Source: Betaproteobacteria bacterium (GTDB lineage Bacteria > Pseudomonadota > Gammaproteobacteria > Burkholderiales > SG8-39). Taken from it: a DNA stretch of 64,000 nucleotides. The stretch spans positions 1 to 64,000 of the forward strand of contig SHXR01000016.1 of the NCBI GenBank assembly GCA_009693235.1, read 5' to 3'. Positions within the stretch are counted from its first letter, which is position 1, and each line of letters opens with the position of its first letter. The notes under the pieces are model-generated. The model was not told the origin of the DNA. It was given only the letters and a program-made list of their open reading frames with translations, and made no database searches. Below, in pieces: positions 54,651-64,000 of this stretch. A program made the translations under genes and the position numbers.

Positions 54651-55490
54651 GTGATAGCGGCACGACGTGTTCGCTTTGCATTTTCATCCGCTCAGCCGGG
54701 ATTCGCCACGTGGCGTTCGGTGTGTCAATCTCGTCCCACCGCGCCCCGCGCAGCTCGCCGGGACGCGCCGCAGTGAGCAGCAGCAGGCGAAGCGCGTTGG
54801 TGATCGTAGGATCGCCCTCGTAGGCGTCCAACCGCGAAAGAAACTCGGAACCTCACGCTCTGGCAACGCGGCTCGATGCTGCACATGGCGCGGGCGAAGC
54901 ACGTCGCTTGGGCGCATGCCCGCAATCGGATTCGTCTCGATACGCTCAATCATTAGGGCAAAGCGAAATACATCGCCGATGCGCTGCATGACGCGCGAAG
55001 CCGTTTCGCCGGCACCACGTGCCTCGATTGCTTGGATGACCGACGTGATATCGCGCAGCTTCAGTTCGGTGATCTGCGTTGTGCCAATCACGGGGAACAC
55101 GTCCTTGTCGAGCGAGTCAACGATGCGCTTCTTGGTCTGCGCCTCCCAACGCGGTGACTGGTGCTCGATCCAATCCCGAGCAACCCGCTCGAATGCATTG
55201 ACCTCGGTGAGCTTTGCCTCGCGCTTTTCAGTTTGCTTCGCCGCACTAGGGTCGATTCCATTGCGCAGCATTCGCCGTGCGTCATCGCGCCGTTGACGTG
55301 CCTCACGGAGTGTGACCTCTGGATAAACACCAAGTGATAGTCGCTTCTCTTTGCCAGCAATGCGGTACTTGAGGCGCCACCACTTACCACCCGATGGTGC
55401 GATCTCCAAGTACATACCGGCGCCGTCGAACAATCGAAAGGGCTTCGATTGAGGCTGTGCCTTGCGAATGACGGTATCGCTAATCGGCAT
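54651..55490 (-). pseudogene. int: P4-type tyrosine integrase, C-terminally deleted and frameshifted
   Basis: The start is an integrase of the P4/DUF4102 group: MPISDTVIRKAQ, FDGAGMYLEIAPSGGKWWRL and RLSLGVYPEVTLREAR. The core domain keeps the first catalytic arginine block (LLLTAARPGELRGARWDEID) and RMKMQSEHVVPLSR, then breaks off into trkH before the HxxR and tyrosine blocks. One base is also missing near 54847 (EREVP to EFLSRL). Such integrases insert islands into tRNA genes; tRNA-Leu begins 163 bases upstream, as expected. Lacking its tyrosine, it cannot catalyse recombination. Confidence 0.88.
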
Positions 55491-55652
55491 GGGGGCAACT
55501 CCTTGAGAGGGCAACCTAACGGCCCCAATATTGCCCCACTTGCCCCCGGATACAAGCGGACGACTCCGGACCGCTGCGGCCTTCGATTGCGGTCGTCTTT
55601 CTGTTAGGTCAATGGGTTAGGGTACTTCTGCGGATTTCTGCGGACTACTGTG

Positions 55653-55739
55653 TGGTGCCGGAGGCGGGACTCGAACCCGCACGCCATCGCTGGCACCGGA
55701 TTTTGAGTCCGGCGCGTCTACCAGTTCCACCACTCCGGC
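55653..55739 (-). tRNA. tRNA-Leu (anticodon CAA)
   Basis: The minus strand folds as an 87-base class II tRNA with acceptor GCCGGAG / CTCCGGC, discriminator A and encoded CCA. The anticodon stem CCGGA / TCCGG encloses the loop CTCAAAA, giving CAA, which reads UUG codons. A long variable arm and the T-loop GTTCGAGTC are present. The integrase remnant follows its 3' end, the usual attachment side for P4-type islands. Confidence 0.95.
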
Positions 55740-55870
55740 AGGAGCCCAATGCGCAAGGCTTTGGTGAGGAACGCGATTATCCGCGATAACAGGTCCTGCG
55801 AGCAACTTTCGATGCTTACCTGCGATCCCGCAACCAATGCGTCCCCTCGTATCCTGAGTTTTAAGGGCTT

Positions 55871-55985
55871 AACAACCGGAGGGCAATGGAAAAGCGTAGC
55901 GCATTCCATCTAAGATTCTGAATTCACGCCGAATTCTCTCCAACGCGGTGGAATGCGCACTACTTTTCCACCCTACCGGTTGTTG
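55871..55985. repeat. Long inverted repeat (REP/REPIN-like doublet)
   Basis: Two arms of about 38 bases are near-complementary: the left starts AACAACCGGAGGGCAATGGA (55871) and the right ends CCACCCTACCGGTTGTT (55985). Each arm also has its own smaller palindrome around GGAAT-GCGC. A single unit of the same kind (GGTGGAATGCGC, ATTCCACCCTA) is found at 63487. Doublets of such units in inverted order are typical of REP elements moved by RAYT transposases. It lies between tRNA-Leu and the D-aminoacylase-like gene. Confidence 0.8.
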
Positions 55986-56011
55986 GTGAATGGCGAGAGG
56001 GTTCCAGCGCG

Positions 56012-57691
56012 CTACGCCGCGAACTCCCGCAACACCTTCCCCGCCAGTGGCGCACCCTTGATTCGACCGTTTTCATTGACGATCCGCGTTCCGTTCACCC
56101 ACACGCCCGATAATCCAAGGGCCGATGTGACGAGCCGCGGGGCGCTGGCCGGCAGGTCGAATCGCCGTTGCTTTGGGCCACGACCTACCGTTGCCGGATC
56201 GAAGAGCATCAAGTCGGCGAAATGACCGACTTGGAGGCTACCGCGTTCTTGGATGCCGTACACGCTTGCTTGATGGCTGGTGAGGCGGCGCACTGCTTCT
56301 TCGATCGGCATGATGCCGCAGTCGCGCGCCCAGTGGCCAAGCAGATGCAAGCCGAACCCCACGTCGTTGAAGAACGTGAGATGCGCGCCGCCGTCCGATA
56401 GTGAAACGATCGAATGCGAATGCGTGAGGAGCTTGCCCACCCCTGCCTCGTCAGAGTTGAGGAAGGTCGCCGTAAAGAGCGTGTCGATATTTTCCGCGAG
56501 CGCGAGATCGAACATGAAATCGAGCGGATGCTGGTTCGTGGCAGCACCCAGCTCGACGAGATTGCGGCCTTCGTAGCTTGCGTGGCGCGGGTCCGCCACT
56601 TCGGTAACAAAGACCCTGTCCCATTCGCCATTGAAGAGGCGAAAGATCGCAGGCTTGGTGACTTCCACTTTCATCGCGTCGCGAAACTGCTGGTTCCTCA
56701 AGACGTCGAGGTAGCCCGCGCGGCCCGCGTCTTTGACGAATTGCCAGGCCTCCAATCCTTCGAACGGATAAGGCGCTTTCATGGTGATGTCCATGGTGAG
56801 GGGACACGCCGAGACCGCGCCCACCAATTTATGGCCGCGAGTATTCGCCGCAGCAATACCGTCGAGATCACGAAACACCGGTTCCGGGTTGGACGCGTTA
56901 TGCAGAAGTGCGGCGATGATCACCGGGCGCGTGCTTGCTTTCGCCAACGCTTCCAGAAAATCGATCGTCGTGTGGCCGCCTTTGGTGAGCATGAATACAC
57001 CGCGTCCTCCCTCGCGCAAGCAGCTGACAAGGGTCATCAACTCGCGCTCTTCGGCCAAGCGCGAAGGCATCGGAATGCCGCCTTCCCCATTATGCGCAGG
57101 CGAAGTCGTCGTCGAAAAACCGATTGCACCGGCTTGCATCGCTTCGACGACGAGCATTCGCATCCGCTCGATCTCGGCATCGGTGGCCGCGCGCTTCGGC
57201 GCGTCTTCGCCCATTACGTAGGTACGGATCGAGGAGTGCCCCACGAAGGCCGCGATATTGACGCCCACGCCTTGTCGTTCGATCGCTGCGACATACTCCG
57301 GGAACGTCTCGAAGTTCCAGCGAATACCTGCTTCCAATGCGGCAAGGGACATGCCTTCGACCTGCGTGAGATTGCGCATGACGAGGCCACGATCATGCGG
57401 CTTGCAAGGCGCGATGGTAAATCCGCAATTGCCGATGACCGCGGTCGTCACCCCGTGCGAAGGGGACGGATCAATCCACGGGTCCCAAGTGAGCTGGGCA
57501 TCGTAGTGGGTATGGTTGTCGATGATGCCGGGCGCCAGCATGAGCCCCTGCCCATCGATCGTTTCGCGCGCGGGGCCAAGGTCATTGCCGATCGCGGCGA
57601 TGCGGCCACGCTCGATAGCGAGCGCGCCGGGTCGCGGCGGCTGCCCTAGCCCATCACACAATACGACATTGCGAATCACCGTATCGAACAT
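56012..57691 (-). CDS. N-acyl-D-amino-acid deacylase family amidohydrolase
   Basis: A 559-residue amidohydrolase of the D-aminoacylase group. Metal-site motifs: [12 protein letters not shown], the zinc-bridging cysteine in [10 protein letters not shown], histidine in [10 protein letters not shown], and the catalytic aspartate in [11 protein letters not shown]. Two small beta domains at the ends are typical. Cytoplasmic. It hydrolyses N-acyl-D-amino acids or similar amides; the exact substrate is not known. The start at 57691 (MFDTVIRN) fits the family; an upstream ATG at 57730 is possible. Divergent from queA, with the triple 15-bp repeat in between. Confidence 0.87.
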   Translation of the reverse strand: MFDTVIRNVVLCDGLGQPPRPGALAIERGRIAAIGNDLGPARETIDGQGLMLAPGIIDNHTHYDAQLTWDPWIDPSPSHGVTTAVIGNCGFTIAPCKPHDRGLVMRNLTQVEGMSLAALEAGIRWNFETFPEYVAAIERQGVGVNIAAFVGHSSIRTYVMGEDAPKRAATDAEIERMRMLVVEAMQAGAIGFSTTTSPAHNGEGGIPMPSRLAEERELMTLVSCLREGGRGVFMLTKGGHTTIDFLEALAKASTRPVIIAALLHNASNPEPVFRDLDGIAAANTRGHKLVGAVSACPLTMDITMKAPYPFEGLEAWQFVKDAGRAGYLDVLRNQQFRDAMKVEVTKPAIFRLFNGEWDRVFVTEVADPRHASYEGRNLVELGAATNQHPLDFMFDLALAENIDTLFTATFLNSDEAGVGKLLTHSHSIVSLSDGGAHLTFFNDVGFGLHLLGHWARDCGIMPIEEAVRRLTSHQASVYGIQERGSLQVGHFADLMLFDPATVGRGPKQRRFDLPASAPRLVTSALGLSGVWVNGTRIVNENGRIKGAPLAGKVLREFAA

Positions 57692-57742
57692 CGCGTGGCC
57701 GGAAGAAACAGGATGGGTGAAGGCTACCATGCACGAAGTTCG

Positions 57743-57787
57743 CGTTAATCGGCGACACGTTAATCGGCGACACGTTAATCGGCGACC
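57743..57787. repeat. Three tandem copies of a 15-bp unit
   Basis: CGTTAATCGGCGACA is repeated three times with a single change in the last base of the third copy. It lies in the gap between the divergent D-aminoacylase-like gene and queA, so it could alter spacing of promoters of either. The unit length is a multiple of three, so it adds no frameshift if read through. Confidence 0.9.
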
Positions 57788-57806
57788 CATGCCTGATAAT
57801 GCCGGG

Positions 57807-58838
57807 ATGTATACGCTTGATGACTTCGATTACGACCTCGCGCCCGAGCTGATCGCACAGCAGCCCGCCGCCGAACGCCGCGCGTCGCGCTTGCTGCACC
57901 TCGCGGCCGGCTCGTCGCACGCGCTATCGGATCATCAGTTCAGCGAGTTGGCCGATTTTTGCGAGCCGGGTGACGTGTTGGTGTTCAACGACACGCGCGT
58001 CATGAAAGCGCGGCTGTTCGGTGCGAAGGAAAGCGGTGGGCGCGTCGAGGTTTTGGTCGAACGGATCATCGGTACGCGCGATGTGTTAGCCCATGTACGT
58101 GCCAGTAAATCACCGCGGGCGGGCGCCCGCATTCGCCTAGAAGACAGCATCGATGTCACCGTAATGGGGCGCGTTGACGATCTCTTTCATCTCCAGTTCG
58201 ATGCCGCGGTCGAAGCCATACTGGAAACCCACGGACATGTGCCGTTACCGCCCTATATCACCCATGCGCCTGCAGCGAGCGATGCAGCGCGCTATCAGAC
58301 GGTGTATGCGCGACATCCCGGCGCGGTGGCCGCGCCCACTGCGGGCTTGCATTTCGATGAGCCGATGCTTGGTACGCTGGCCGATCGCGGTCTCGAGATC
58401 GCGTATCTCACCTTGCATGTGGGGGCCGGGACCTTTCAACCGGTACGGGCCCACCGCATCGATGAGCATCGCATGCATGCCGAGCGCTTCGATATTCCGA
58501 CCGCCACGGCAGAACGAATTGCCAAAGCGAAGGCCGCCGGCAAACGCGTCATCGCAGTGGGCACCACTAGCCTTAGGGCGCTCGAGGCGAGCGCGGCGCA
58601 GCACGGCGTAGTCACGGCAGGCCCGGCCGAGACCGACATCTTCATTACGCCCGGGTTCACGTTTCGCGTAGCCGATCGCCTCGTCACGAATTTCCATCTG
58701 CCGAAATCGACCCTCATGATGTTGATCTCGGCGTTTGCCGGGATGGCCCCCGTGCGTGCGGCCTATCGACATGCCATCGCCCAACGCTATCGATTTTTCA
58801 GCTACGGTGATGCCATGCTGATCGATCGCGCAGCGTGA
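57807..58838 (+). CDS. queA: S-adenosylmethionine:tRNA ribosyltransferase-isomerase
   Basis: A 343-residue enzyme that moves the ribosyl part of S-adenosylmethionine to preQ1 in tRNA, giving epoxyqueuosine. Conserved family blocks: [18 protein letters not shown] at the start, [50 protein letters not shown] and [18 protein letters not shown]. The ATG at 57807 begins the family N-terminus; one six codons upstream (57789) is possible but has no better ribosome-binding site. tgt follows 74 bases later, the usual queuosine pair. Confidence 0.95.
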   Translation: MYTLDDFDYDLAPELIAQQPAAERRASRLLHLAAGSSHALSDHQFSELADFCEPGDVLVFNDTRVMKARLFGAKESGGRVEVLVERIIGTRDVLAHVRASKSPRAGARIRLEDSIDVTVMGRVDDLFHLQFDAAVEAILETHGHVPLPPYITHAPAASDAARYQTVYARHPGAVAAPTAGLHFDEPMLGTLADRGLEIAYLTLHVGAGTFQPVRAHRIDEHRMHAERFDIPTATAERIAKAKAAGKRVIAVGTTSLRALEASAAQHGVVTAGPAETDIFITPGFTFRVADRLVTNFHLPKSTLMMLISAFAGMAPVRAAYRHAIAQRYRFFSYGDAMLIDRAA

Positions 58839-58897
58839 GCGCATCAAACATGGCATGGGCCCGCCCGCAAGGGTATCCTTCGCGACCCTCCTATTGA

Positions 58898-60055
<1,158 letters not shown>

Positions 60056-60190
60056 TATACTTGAGAGTTTCCATGAACCGTGTCAACCCTGGTTGCCCAT
60101 CGGCGCTAGCGGGACGAACGCGACAGATCGACGTGCCGGGGACGCACGATTGCAATCCAATTTATTCCCCAATTCGAAAGGCTGGAGTCC

Positions 60191-60514
60191 ATGTTTATCA
60201 GTGAAGCGTTCGCGCAAACGGCAAGCGGCGGCATCGAAAGTCAGATGATGGGCTTGTTGCCCATTGTGCTGATGTTCGTGCTGCTTTACTTCCTCATGAT
60301 TCGACCGCAGATGAAGCGGTCGAAAGAACACCGCACAATGACCGAGTCCCTCACCAAAGGCGATGAAGTCGTATGCGCAGGCGGCATGCTCGGTCGGATC
60401 ACGAAGGTGACCGATGCGTACATCACGGTGGAAATCGCGGCGAACACGGAAATCGTAGTGCAGCGTGCCGCCATCTCGACAATGCTGCCGAAGGGCACGT
60501 TGAAGTCCGTTTAA
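60191..60514 (+). CDS. yajC: Preprotein translocase accessory subunit YajC
   Basis: A 107-residue single-pass membrane protein: LLPIVLMFVLLYFLMIRPQM is the membrane anchor, followed by the cytoplasmic SH3-like part (EVVCAGGMLGRITKVTDAYI). YajC binds SecDF and the SecYEG channel. ATG at 60191 has GGAG 7 bases before. It begins the yajC-secD-secF operon; 28 bases separate it from secD. Confidence 0.94.
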   Translation: MFISEAFAQTASGGIESQMMGLLPIVLMFVLLYFLMIRPQMKRSKEHRTMTESLTKGDEVVCAGGMLGRITKVTDAYITVEIAANTEIVVQRAAISTMLPKGTLKSV

Positions 60515-60542
60515 AACCTCTCCAAACCACTCGCGCGAGTCT

Positions 60543-62402
60543 ATGAATCGTTATCCGATTTGGGTCTACATCACAATTGTCGTAGCGCTTGCGCTGGGCT
60601 CTCTGTACACGCTGCCGAATTTCTTCGGCGAAGCACCGGCAGTGCAGATCTCCGGTGCACGCGCGACCGTCAAGGCAGATGTAGCGGTACAAAGCCGGGT
60701 CGAGGGCCTGCTCAAGAAGGCCGAAATAGCGATTGAAGGGTCATCCTTCGACGGCAATAGCGTGCGAGTGCGCTTTGGTGATCCGGAAACGCAATTCAAG
60801 GCCCGCGATCTCATCGATCGGGGCTTGAATAGCGGCAATAAAGAGGATCCCGATTACACAGTTGCCGCCAATATGGTGGCGCGCTCACCGGCGTGGCTGC
60901 GCACGGTCCATGCACTGCCGATGTACCTCGGGCTCGATCTGCGGGGCGGGGTGCATTTTCTCTTGCAAGTGGATATGCGTGAGGCGCTCAAGAAACGGCT
61001 CGACGGTATGGCCGGTGAGATCCGCACACAGTTTCGTTCCGACAGCGTGCGGGCCAGTTTCAGACGGGAAGGCAGCTCGCTCACACTTGGCTTTCGCGAT
61101 AACGAGTTGCGCGACAAGGCACGCAAGATTCTCACCGACAAATTTACCGACTTGGCGCTCGCCGATGTCACAGCCGGCACCGAGATCCAGATCGTCGCGA
61201 CGATCAAGCCGGAGGCCGAGACCCGTCTCAAGGAAAGCGCGCTCAAGCAAAACATCTCAACGCTCAATCGGCGCGTCAATGAGCTGGGTGTCGCCGAACC
61301 GGTCATTCAACAACAAGGCGCCGAGCGGATCGTCGTTCAGCTGCCTGGCGTCCAGGACACCGCGCAAGCGAAAAAAGTGATTGGCCGGACCGCGACCCTC
61401 GAATTGCGCATGGTCGATGAAGACAACAGCAATGCCAATGCTATTCGCGAAGCCGAACTCGGTCGCCCGCCGGTCGGCTCGGAGCTCTATCGTGAGCGGG
61501 GTGGCGGCCCGGTACTGGTCAAACGGCAGGTCGAATTGACCGGTGAGCGGTTAACCGATGCGCAGGCTGGATTCGACAACCAATCGAATGAACCAGCGGT
61601 TCATCTGACCCTCGATGACCGCGGCGCGACGATTTTCAAGCAGCTCACGCGTGAGAACGTCAACAAGCGGATGGCCATTCTGCTCTGCGAGCGGGGCCGC
61701 TGCGAAGTGGTGACGGCGCCCGTCATTCGCTCTGAAATCGGCGGCGGGCGTGTGCAGATCTCGGGGCGCATGAGTTCCGCGGAAGCCACCGAGACCGCAT
61801 TGCTGCTACGCGCCGGCTCGCTCGCTGCCTCGATGGAATTCGTGGAAGAACGATTGATCGGGCCGAGCCTTGGCGCCGACAACATCGAAAAAGGCTGGAA
61901 GTCCACCCTCGGCGGATTCCTGGCGATTGCGGCCTTCATGATCGTGTATTACACGTTGATCGGCCTATTCTCGGTGATCGCTCTGTCGTCGAACCTGTTG
62001 TTTCTGGTGGCGTTGCTGTCGATGCTCCAGGCCACCTTGACGCTGCCTGGTATCGCGGCGGTCGCGCTGACGCTTGGCATGGCCATCGATGCCAACGTGC
62101 TGATCAATGAGCGCATCCGGGAAGAACTGCGTAACGGGCTCCCACCCCAGGCGGCGATTCACACCGGCTATGACCGCGCGTTCAACACGATTATCGATTC
62201 CAATGTGACAACGCTGATCGCAGGACTAGCGCTGTTGATTTTCGGTTCCGGTCCGGTGCGGGGCTTTGCAGTCGTGCACTGTCTTGGCATCATGACTTCA
62301 ATGTTCAGTGCGGTGGTCGTCTCCCGTGCGCTCGTGAATCTTTACTATGGCCGCATGCGCAAGCTGGAGAAAATTGCGATTGGCAATACGTCCTGGTCCT
62401 GA
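60543..62402 (+). CDS. secD: Protein translocase subunit SecD
   Basis: A 619-residue inner-membrane protein that, with SecF, uses the proton-motive force to pull secreted proteins across. The first membrane segment is WVYITIVVALALGSLYTLPN; a large periplasmic part (P1) follows with GLDLRGGVHFLLQVD; five membrane segments lie at the C-terminus, including GMAIDANVLINERIREELR, the conserved proton-path region. Frame is complete. secF starts 65 bases after its stop. Confidence 0.95.
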   Translation: MNRYPIWVYITIVVALALGSLYTLPNFFGEAPAVQISGARATVKADVAVQSRVEGLLKKAEIAIEGSSFDGNSVRVRFGDPETQFKARDLIDRGLNSGNKEDPDYTVAANMVARSPAWLRTVHALPMYLGLDLRGGVHFLLQVDMREALKKRLDGMAGEIRTQFRSDSVRASFRREGSSLTLGFRDNELRDKARKILTDKFTDLALADVTAGTEIQIVATIKPEAETRLKESALKQNISTLNRRVNELGVAEPVIQQQGAERIVVQLPGVQDTAQAKKVIGRTATLELRMVDEDNSNANAIREAELGRPPVGSELYRERGGGPVLVKRQVELTGERLTDAQAGFDNQSNEPAVHLTLDDRGATIFKQLTRENVNKRMAILLCERGRCEVVTAPVIRSEIGGGRVQISGRMSSAEATETALLLRAGSLAASMEFVEERLIGPSLGADNIEKGWKSTLGGFLAIAAFMIVYYTLIGLFSVIALSSNLLFLVALLSMLQATLTLPGIAAVALTLGMAIDANVLINERIREELRNGLPPQAAIHTGYDRAFNTIIDSNVTTLIAGLALLIFGSGPVRGFAVVHCLGIMTSMFSAVVVSRALVNLYYGRMRKLEKIAIGNTSWS

Positions 62403-62467
62403 TGGACCTGGGAAACTCCCGTTTCCCGCTTCCCGTTTCCCGACTCACCATTCACAGGTTCCAAAAC

Positions 62468-63442
62468 ATGGAATTCTTCAAGATCCGTAACGATATTCCG
62501 TTCATGCGTCATGCGTTGACGTTCAACGTCATTTCGTTCGCGACATTCCTGCTGGCCGTCTTTTTCCTTGCCGCCAAGGGCCTGCATTACTCGATCGAAT
62601 TTACCGGCGGCACGTTGCTGGAGATCTCCTACAATGAAGCGGCCGACATCAATAAAATCCGCGGGGCGTTGGAGAAGGCGGGCTTTACCGATACCACCGT
62701 GCAGAATTTTGGCTCGTCCCGCGATGTGTTGATTCGCGTCCCGCTCGTCAGAGCGGCCAGCGACGCGAAGGCGGGCGACAAGGAGGCCAGTGAAAAGGCC
62801 GCACAGAGCTCGCTATCGGATCGGGTGAGCGTCATCTTGAAAGCCGATGACCCAACCGCTGAGGTGCGGCGGGTCGAATATGTCGGGCCACAGGTCGGCG
62901 CCGAGCTGGCTGAGAACGCGGCGCTTGCACTGTTGATTACTTCGATCGGGATCGTCCTCTACCTTGCCTTTCGATTCGAATGGAAGTTCGGGCTGGCAGC
63001 GATCATCGCCAATTTGCACGACGTCGTGATCATCCTTGGCTTCTTCGCATTCTTTCAGTGGGAGTTCTCGTTGCCGGTGTTGGCGGCCGTGCTCGCGGTG
63101 CTTGGTTACTCGGTCAACGAGTCAGTCGTTATTGCCGACCGGATTCGCGAGAACTTTCGCAAGATGCGCCGCGTTTCGGTTACCAACATCATCGACAACG
63201 CGATTACCAGCACCATCTCCCGCACCATCATCACGCACGGTTCCACGCAGCTAATGGTGTGCTCGATGCTGATCTTCGGTGGCCAAGCCTTGCACTACTT
63301 TGCCCTCGCCCTCACGATCGGCATCTGCTTCGGGATCTATTCTTCGGTGTTGGTGATGGCGCCAATCGTGCGCTGGCTAGGCGTGAAACGTGAAGATCTC
63401 GTGAAGCCCATCAAGGGCAAGAAAGACGAGGCGGTGGTTTAG
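62468..63442 (+). CDS. secF: Protein translocase subunit SecF
   Basis: A 324-residue partner of SecD: FFKIRNDIPFMRH start, IEFTGGTLLEISY at the first periplasmic loop, VGPQVGAELAENAALALLIT, and GYSVNESVVIADRIRENFRK in the membrane core. The ATG at 62468 begins the family N-terminus; a longer frame upstream reads through a repeated CCCGTTTCCCG-type stretch in the secD-secF gap and is not credible. A repeat unit follows downstream. Confidence 0.94.
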   Translation: MEFFKIRNDIPFMRHALTFNVISFATFLLAVFFLAAKGLHYSIEFTGGTLLEISYNEAADINKIRGALEKAGFTDTTVQNFGSSRDVLIRVPLVRAASDAKAGDKEASEKAAQSSLSDRVSVILKADDPTAEVRRVEYVGPQVGAELAENAALALLITSIGIVLYLAFRFEWKFGLAAIIANLHDVVIILGFFAFFQWEFSLPVLAAVLAVLGYSVNESVVIADRIRENFRKMRRVSVTNIIDNAITSTISRTIITHGSTQLMVCSMLIFGGQALHYFALALTIGICFGIYSSVLVMAPIVRWLGVKREDLVKPIKGKKDEAVV

Positions 63443-63486
63443 CGGGGGCGGCCGGAATGCCCAGTGAATTGCGCGCTGCTATTTCT

Positions 63487-63517
63487 GGTGGAATGCGCTT
63501 CGCTATTCCACCCTACG
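63487..63517. repeat. Single REP-like palindromic unit
   Basis: GGTGGAAT and ATTCCACC form a perfect 8-bp stem around a ten-base loop (GCGCTTCGCT), then CCTACGG. It matches the arms of the inverted repeat at 55871-55985. It lies between convergent secF and the cytochrome gene and may also act as a terminator. Confidence 0.8.
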
Positions 63518-63550
63518 GTTCTACATTGCACGTATTACGATACACCGCCG

Positions 63551-64000
63551 TCACTCCTTCTCATCGGGCAGCGCGGGGATCGATCGCAGATAGGCGATCA
63601 TCGCGGCCAAGTCTGCTGGCGTCAGCTTCGATAGCGTATTGGTGATCACTTCACCCATCGATTCGGCAACCACATCGCCATCGGCGGTAAGCCCCGATGT
63701 AAGGAAGTCGATCAAATCCTTGTCGCTCCACTTTTTGAGCTTGGTGGGCGTGATGTTCGGAATACCCTTGCCCTCCGGCCCCTTGCCGCCGGCTAAGAAG
63801 CGCGATGACTTAACGCCACCCAGCAAATTGCGCGGGGTATGGCATTCACCGCAATGGCCGAGCGCCTGCGTGAGATAGGCGCCGCGATTGACCACCGGCG
63901 GTTGCTTCGCGTCAGCCGCCATTGCACCCGGTGTGAAGAACAGCAACTTCCAGCCCGACAAGAGCAATCGAAAGCGAAACGGCAGATGCAATTCATGCGG
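63551..64000 (-). CDS. c-type cytochrome, C-terminal part (runs off the window)
   Basis: The visible 149 codons hold one heme-binding site, GHCGECHTPRN (CxxCH), and a likely methionine ligand in VAESMGEVITN. The part before the heme site (LPFRFRLLLSGWKLLFFTPG) is not a signal peptide of its own; it matches the linker before a later heme domain in diheme cytochromes that serve membrane dehydrogenases. The frame stays open to the window edge, so an N-terminal heme domain probably lies beyond it. It is convergent with secF. Confidence 0.8.
   Translation of the reverse strand, partial: PHELHLPFRFRLLLSGWKLLFFTPGAMAADAKQPPVVNRGAYLTQALGHCGECHTPRNLLGGVKSSRFLAGGKGPEGKGIPNITPTKLKKWSDKDLIDFLTSGLTADGDVVAESMGEVITNTLSKLTPADLAAMIAYLRSIPALPDEKE

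Noticed and set aside
55653-55739. A duplicated tRNA end (attR) elsewhere in the window
   Set aside because: I looked near the integrase-trkH junction for a repeat of the tRNA-Leu 3' end and saw none, in keeping with its loss by deletion.
56414-57649. 411-codon open frame on the plus strand
   Set aside because: It lies opposite the D-aminoacylase-like gene and its translation (many Arg and His, no motifs) is typical of an antisense shadow.
57743-57787. CRISPR array
   Set aside because: Units are 15 bp, directly adjacent and without spacers.

Overview
The window is a GC-rich chromosomal segment, most likely from a betaproteobacterium of the Burkholderiales type. The support is indirect: two tripartite-tricarboxylate (Bug-type) binding proteins, an elongation factor P with arginine at position 32 next to its rhamnosyltransferase EarP, a queA-tgt-yajC-secD-secF run, and many small catabolic operons. 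There is no rRNA and no CRISPR array; one tRNA (Leu, anticodon CAA) is present.

Layout. 1-130: the end of an IS200/IS605-type element that cuts off an MFS transporter gene. 0.7-3.2 kb: amidohydrolase, ketopantoate-reductase-like and glyoxalase-like genes. 3.5-7.2 kb: a CHASE2 hybrid histidine kinase, an HPt protein and an OmpR-type regulator, closed by a strong terminator. 7.2-9.4 kb: a decayed S8 protease gene. 9.9-15.7 kb: a small secreted protein, an M20 peptidase, a Bug receptor, a HisD-like dehydrogenase and a gamma-glutamyltransferase-like enzyme. 15.8-18.7 kb: a lone SoxY, a frameshifted alanine dehydrogenase and a membrane-anchored HtrA protease.

18.9-30.5 kb is the main catabolic operon: amidase, a protein of the 4,5-dihydroxyphthalate decarboxylase / binding-protein family, Rieske oxygenase alpha and beta, a three-subunit molybdenum hydroxylase whose FeS subunit is fused to a CoxG domain, a small ABM-like protein, a maleylacetoacetate/maleylpyruvate isomerase, an MFS carrier and a broken GST. 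The set suggests breakdown of an aromatic or N-heteroaromatic amide or acid by two successive hydroxylations; the substrate cannot be read from sequence.

31-45 kb: a CHASE2-EAL phosphodiesterase, a DUF2076 protein, an amidohydrolase paired with an unrecognised four-helix diiron-like protein, a class GN sortase with its VIT/vWA substrate, a luciferase-like oxidoreductase, efp-earP, a frameshifted FMN glutamate-synthase-like gene and a DMT permease. 45-54 kb: a minus-strand catabolic cluster (MmgE/PrpD, hydroxyacid dehydrogenase, Bug receptor, MFS, hydrolase, luciferase-like monooxygenase), then enoyl-CoA hydratase, cupins and a glyoxalase-like gene. 54.3-55.7 kb: the scar of a lost genomic island, in which a tRNA-Leu-linked integrase is fused to the tail of trkH. 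56-64 kb: D-aminoacylase-like gene, queA, tgt, yajC, secD, secF and a partial cytochrome c.

Two cross-cutting patterns stand out. A roughly 95-bp intergenic element occurs three times, each time between convergent genes. Many otherwise well-preserved genes carry single-base indels, mostly in or beside short homopolymers, so some of the pseudogene calls below may be sequencing artefacts.
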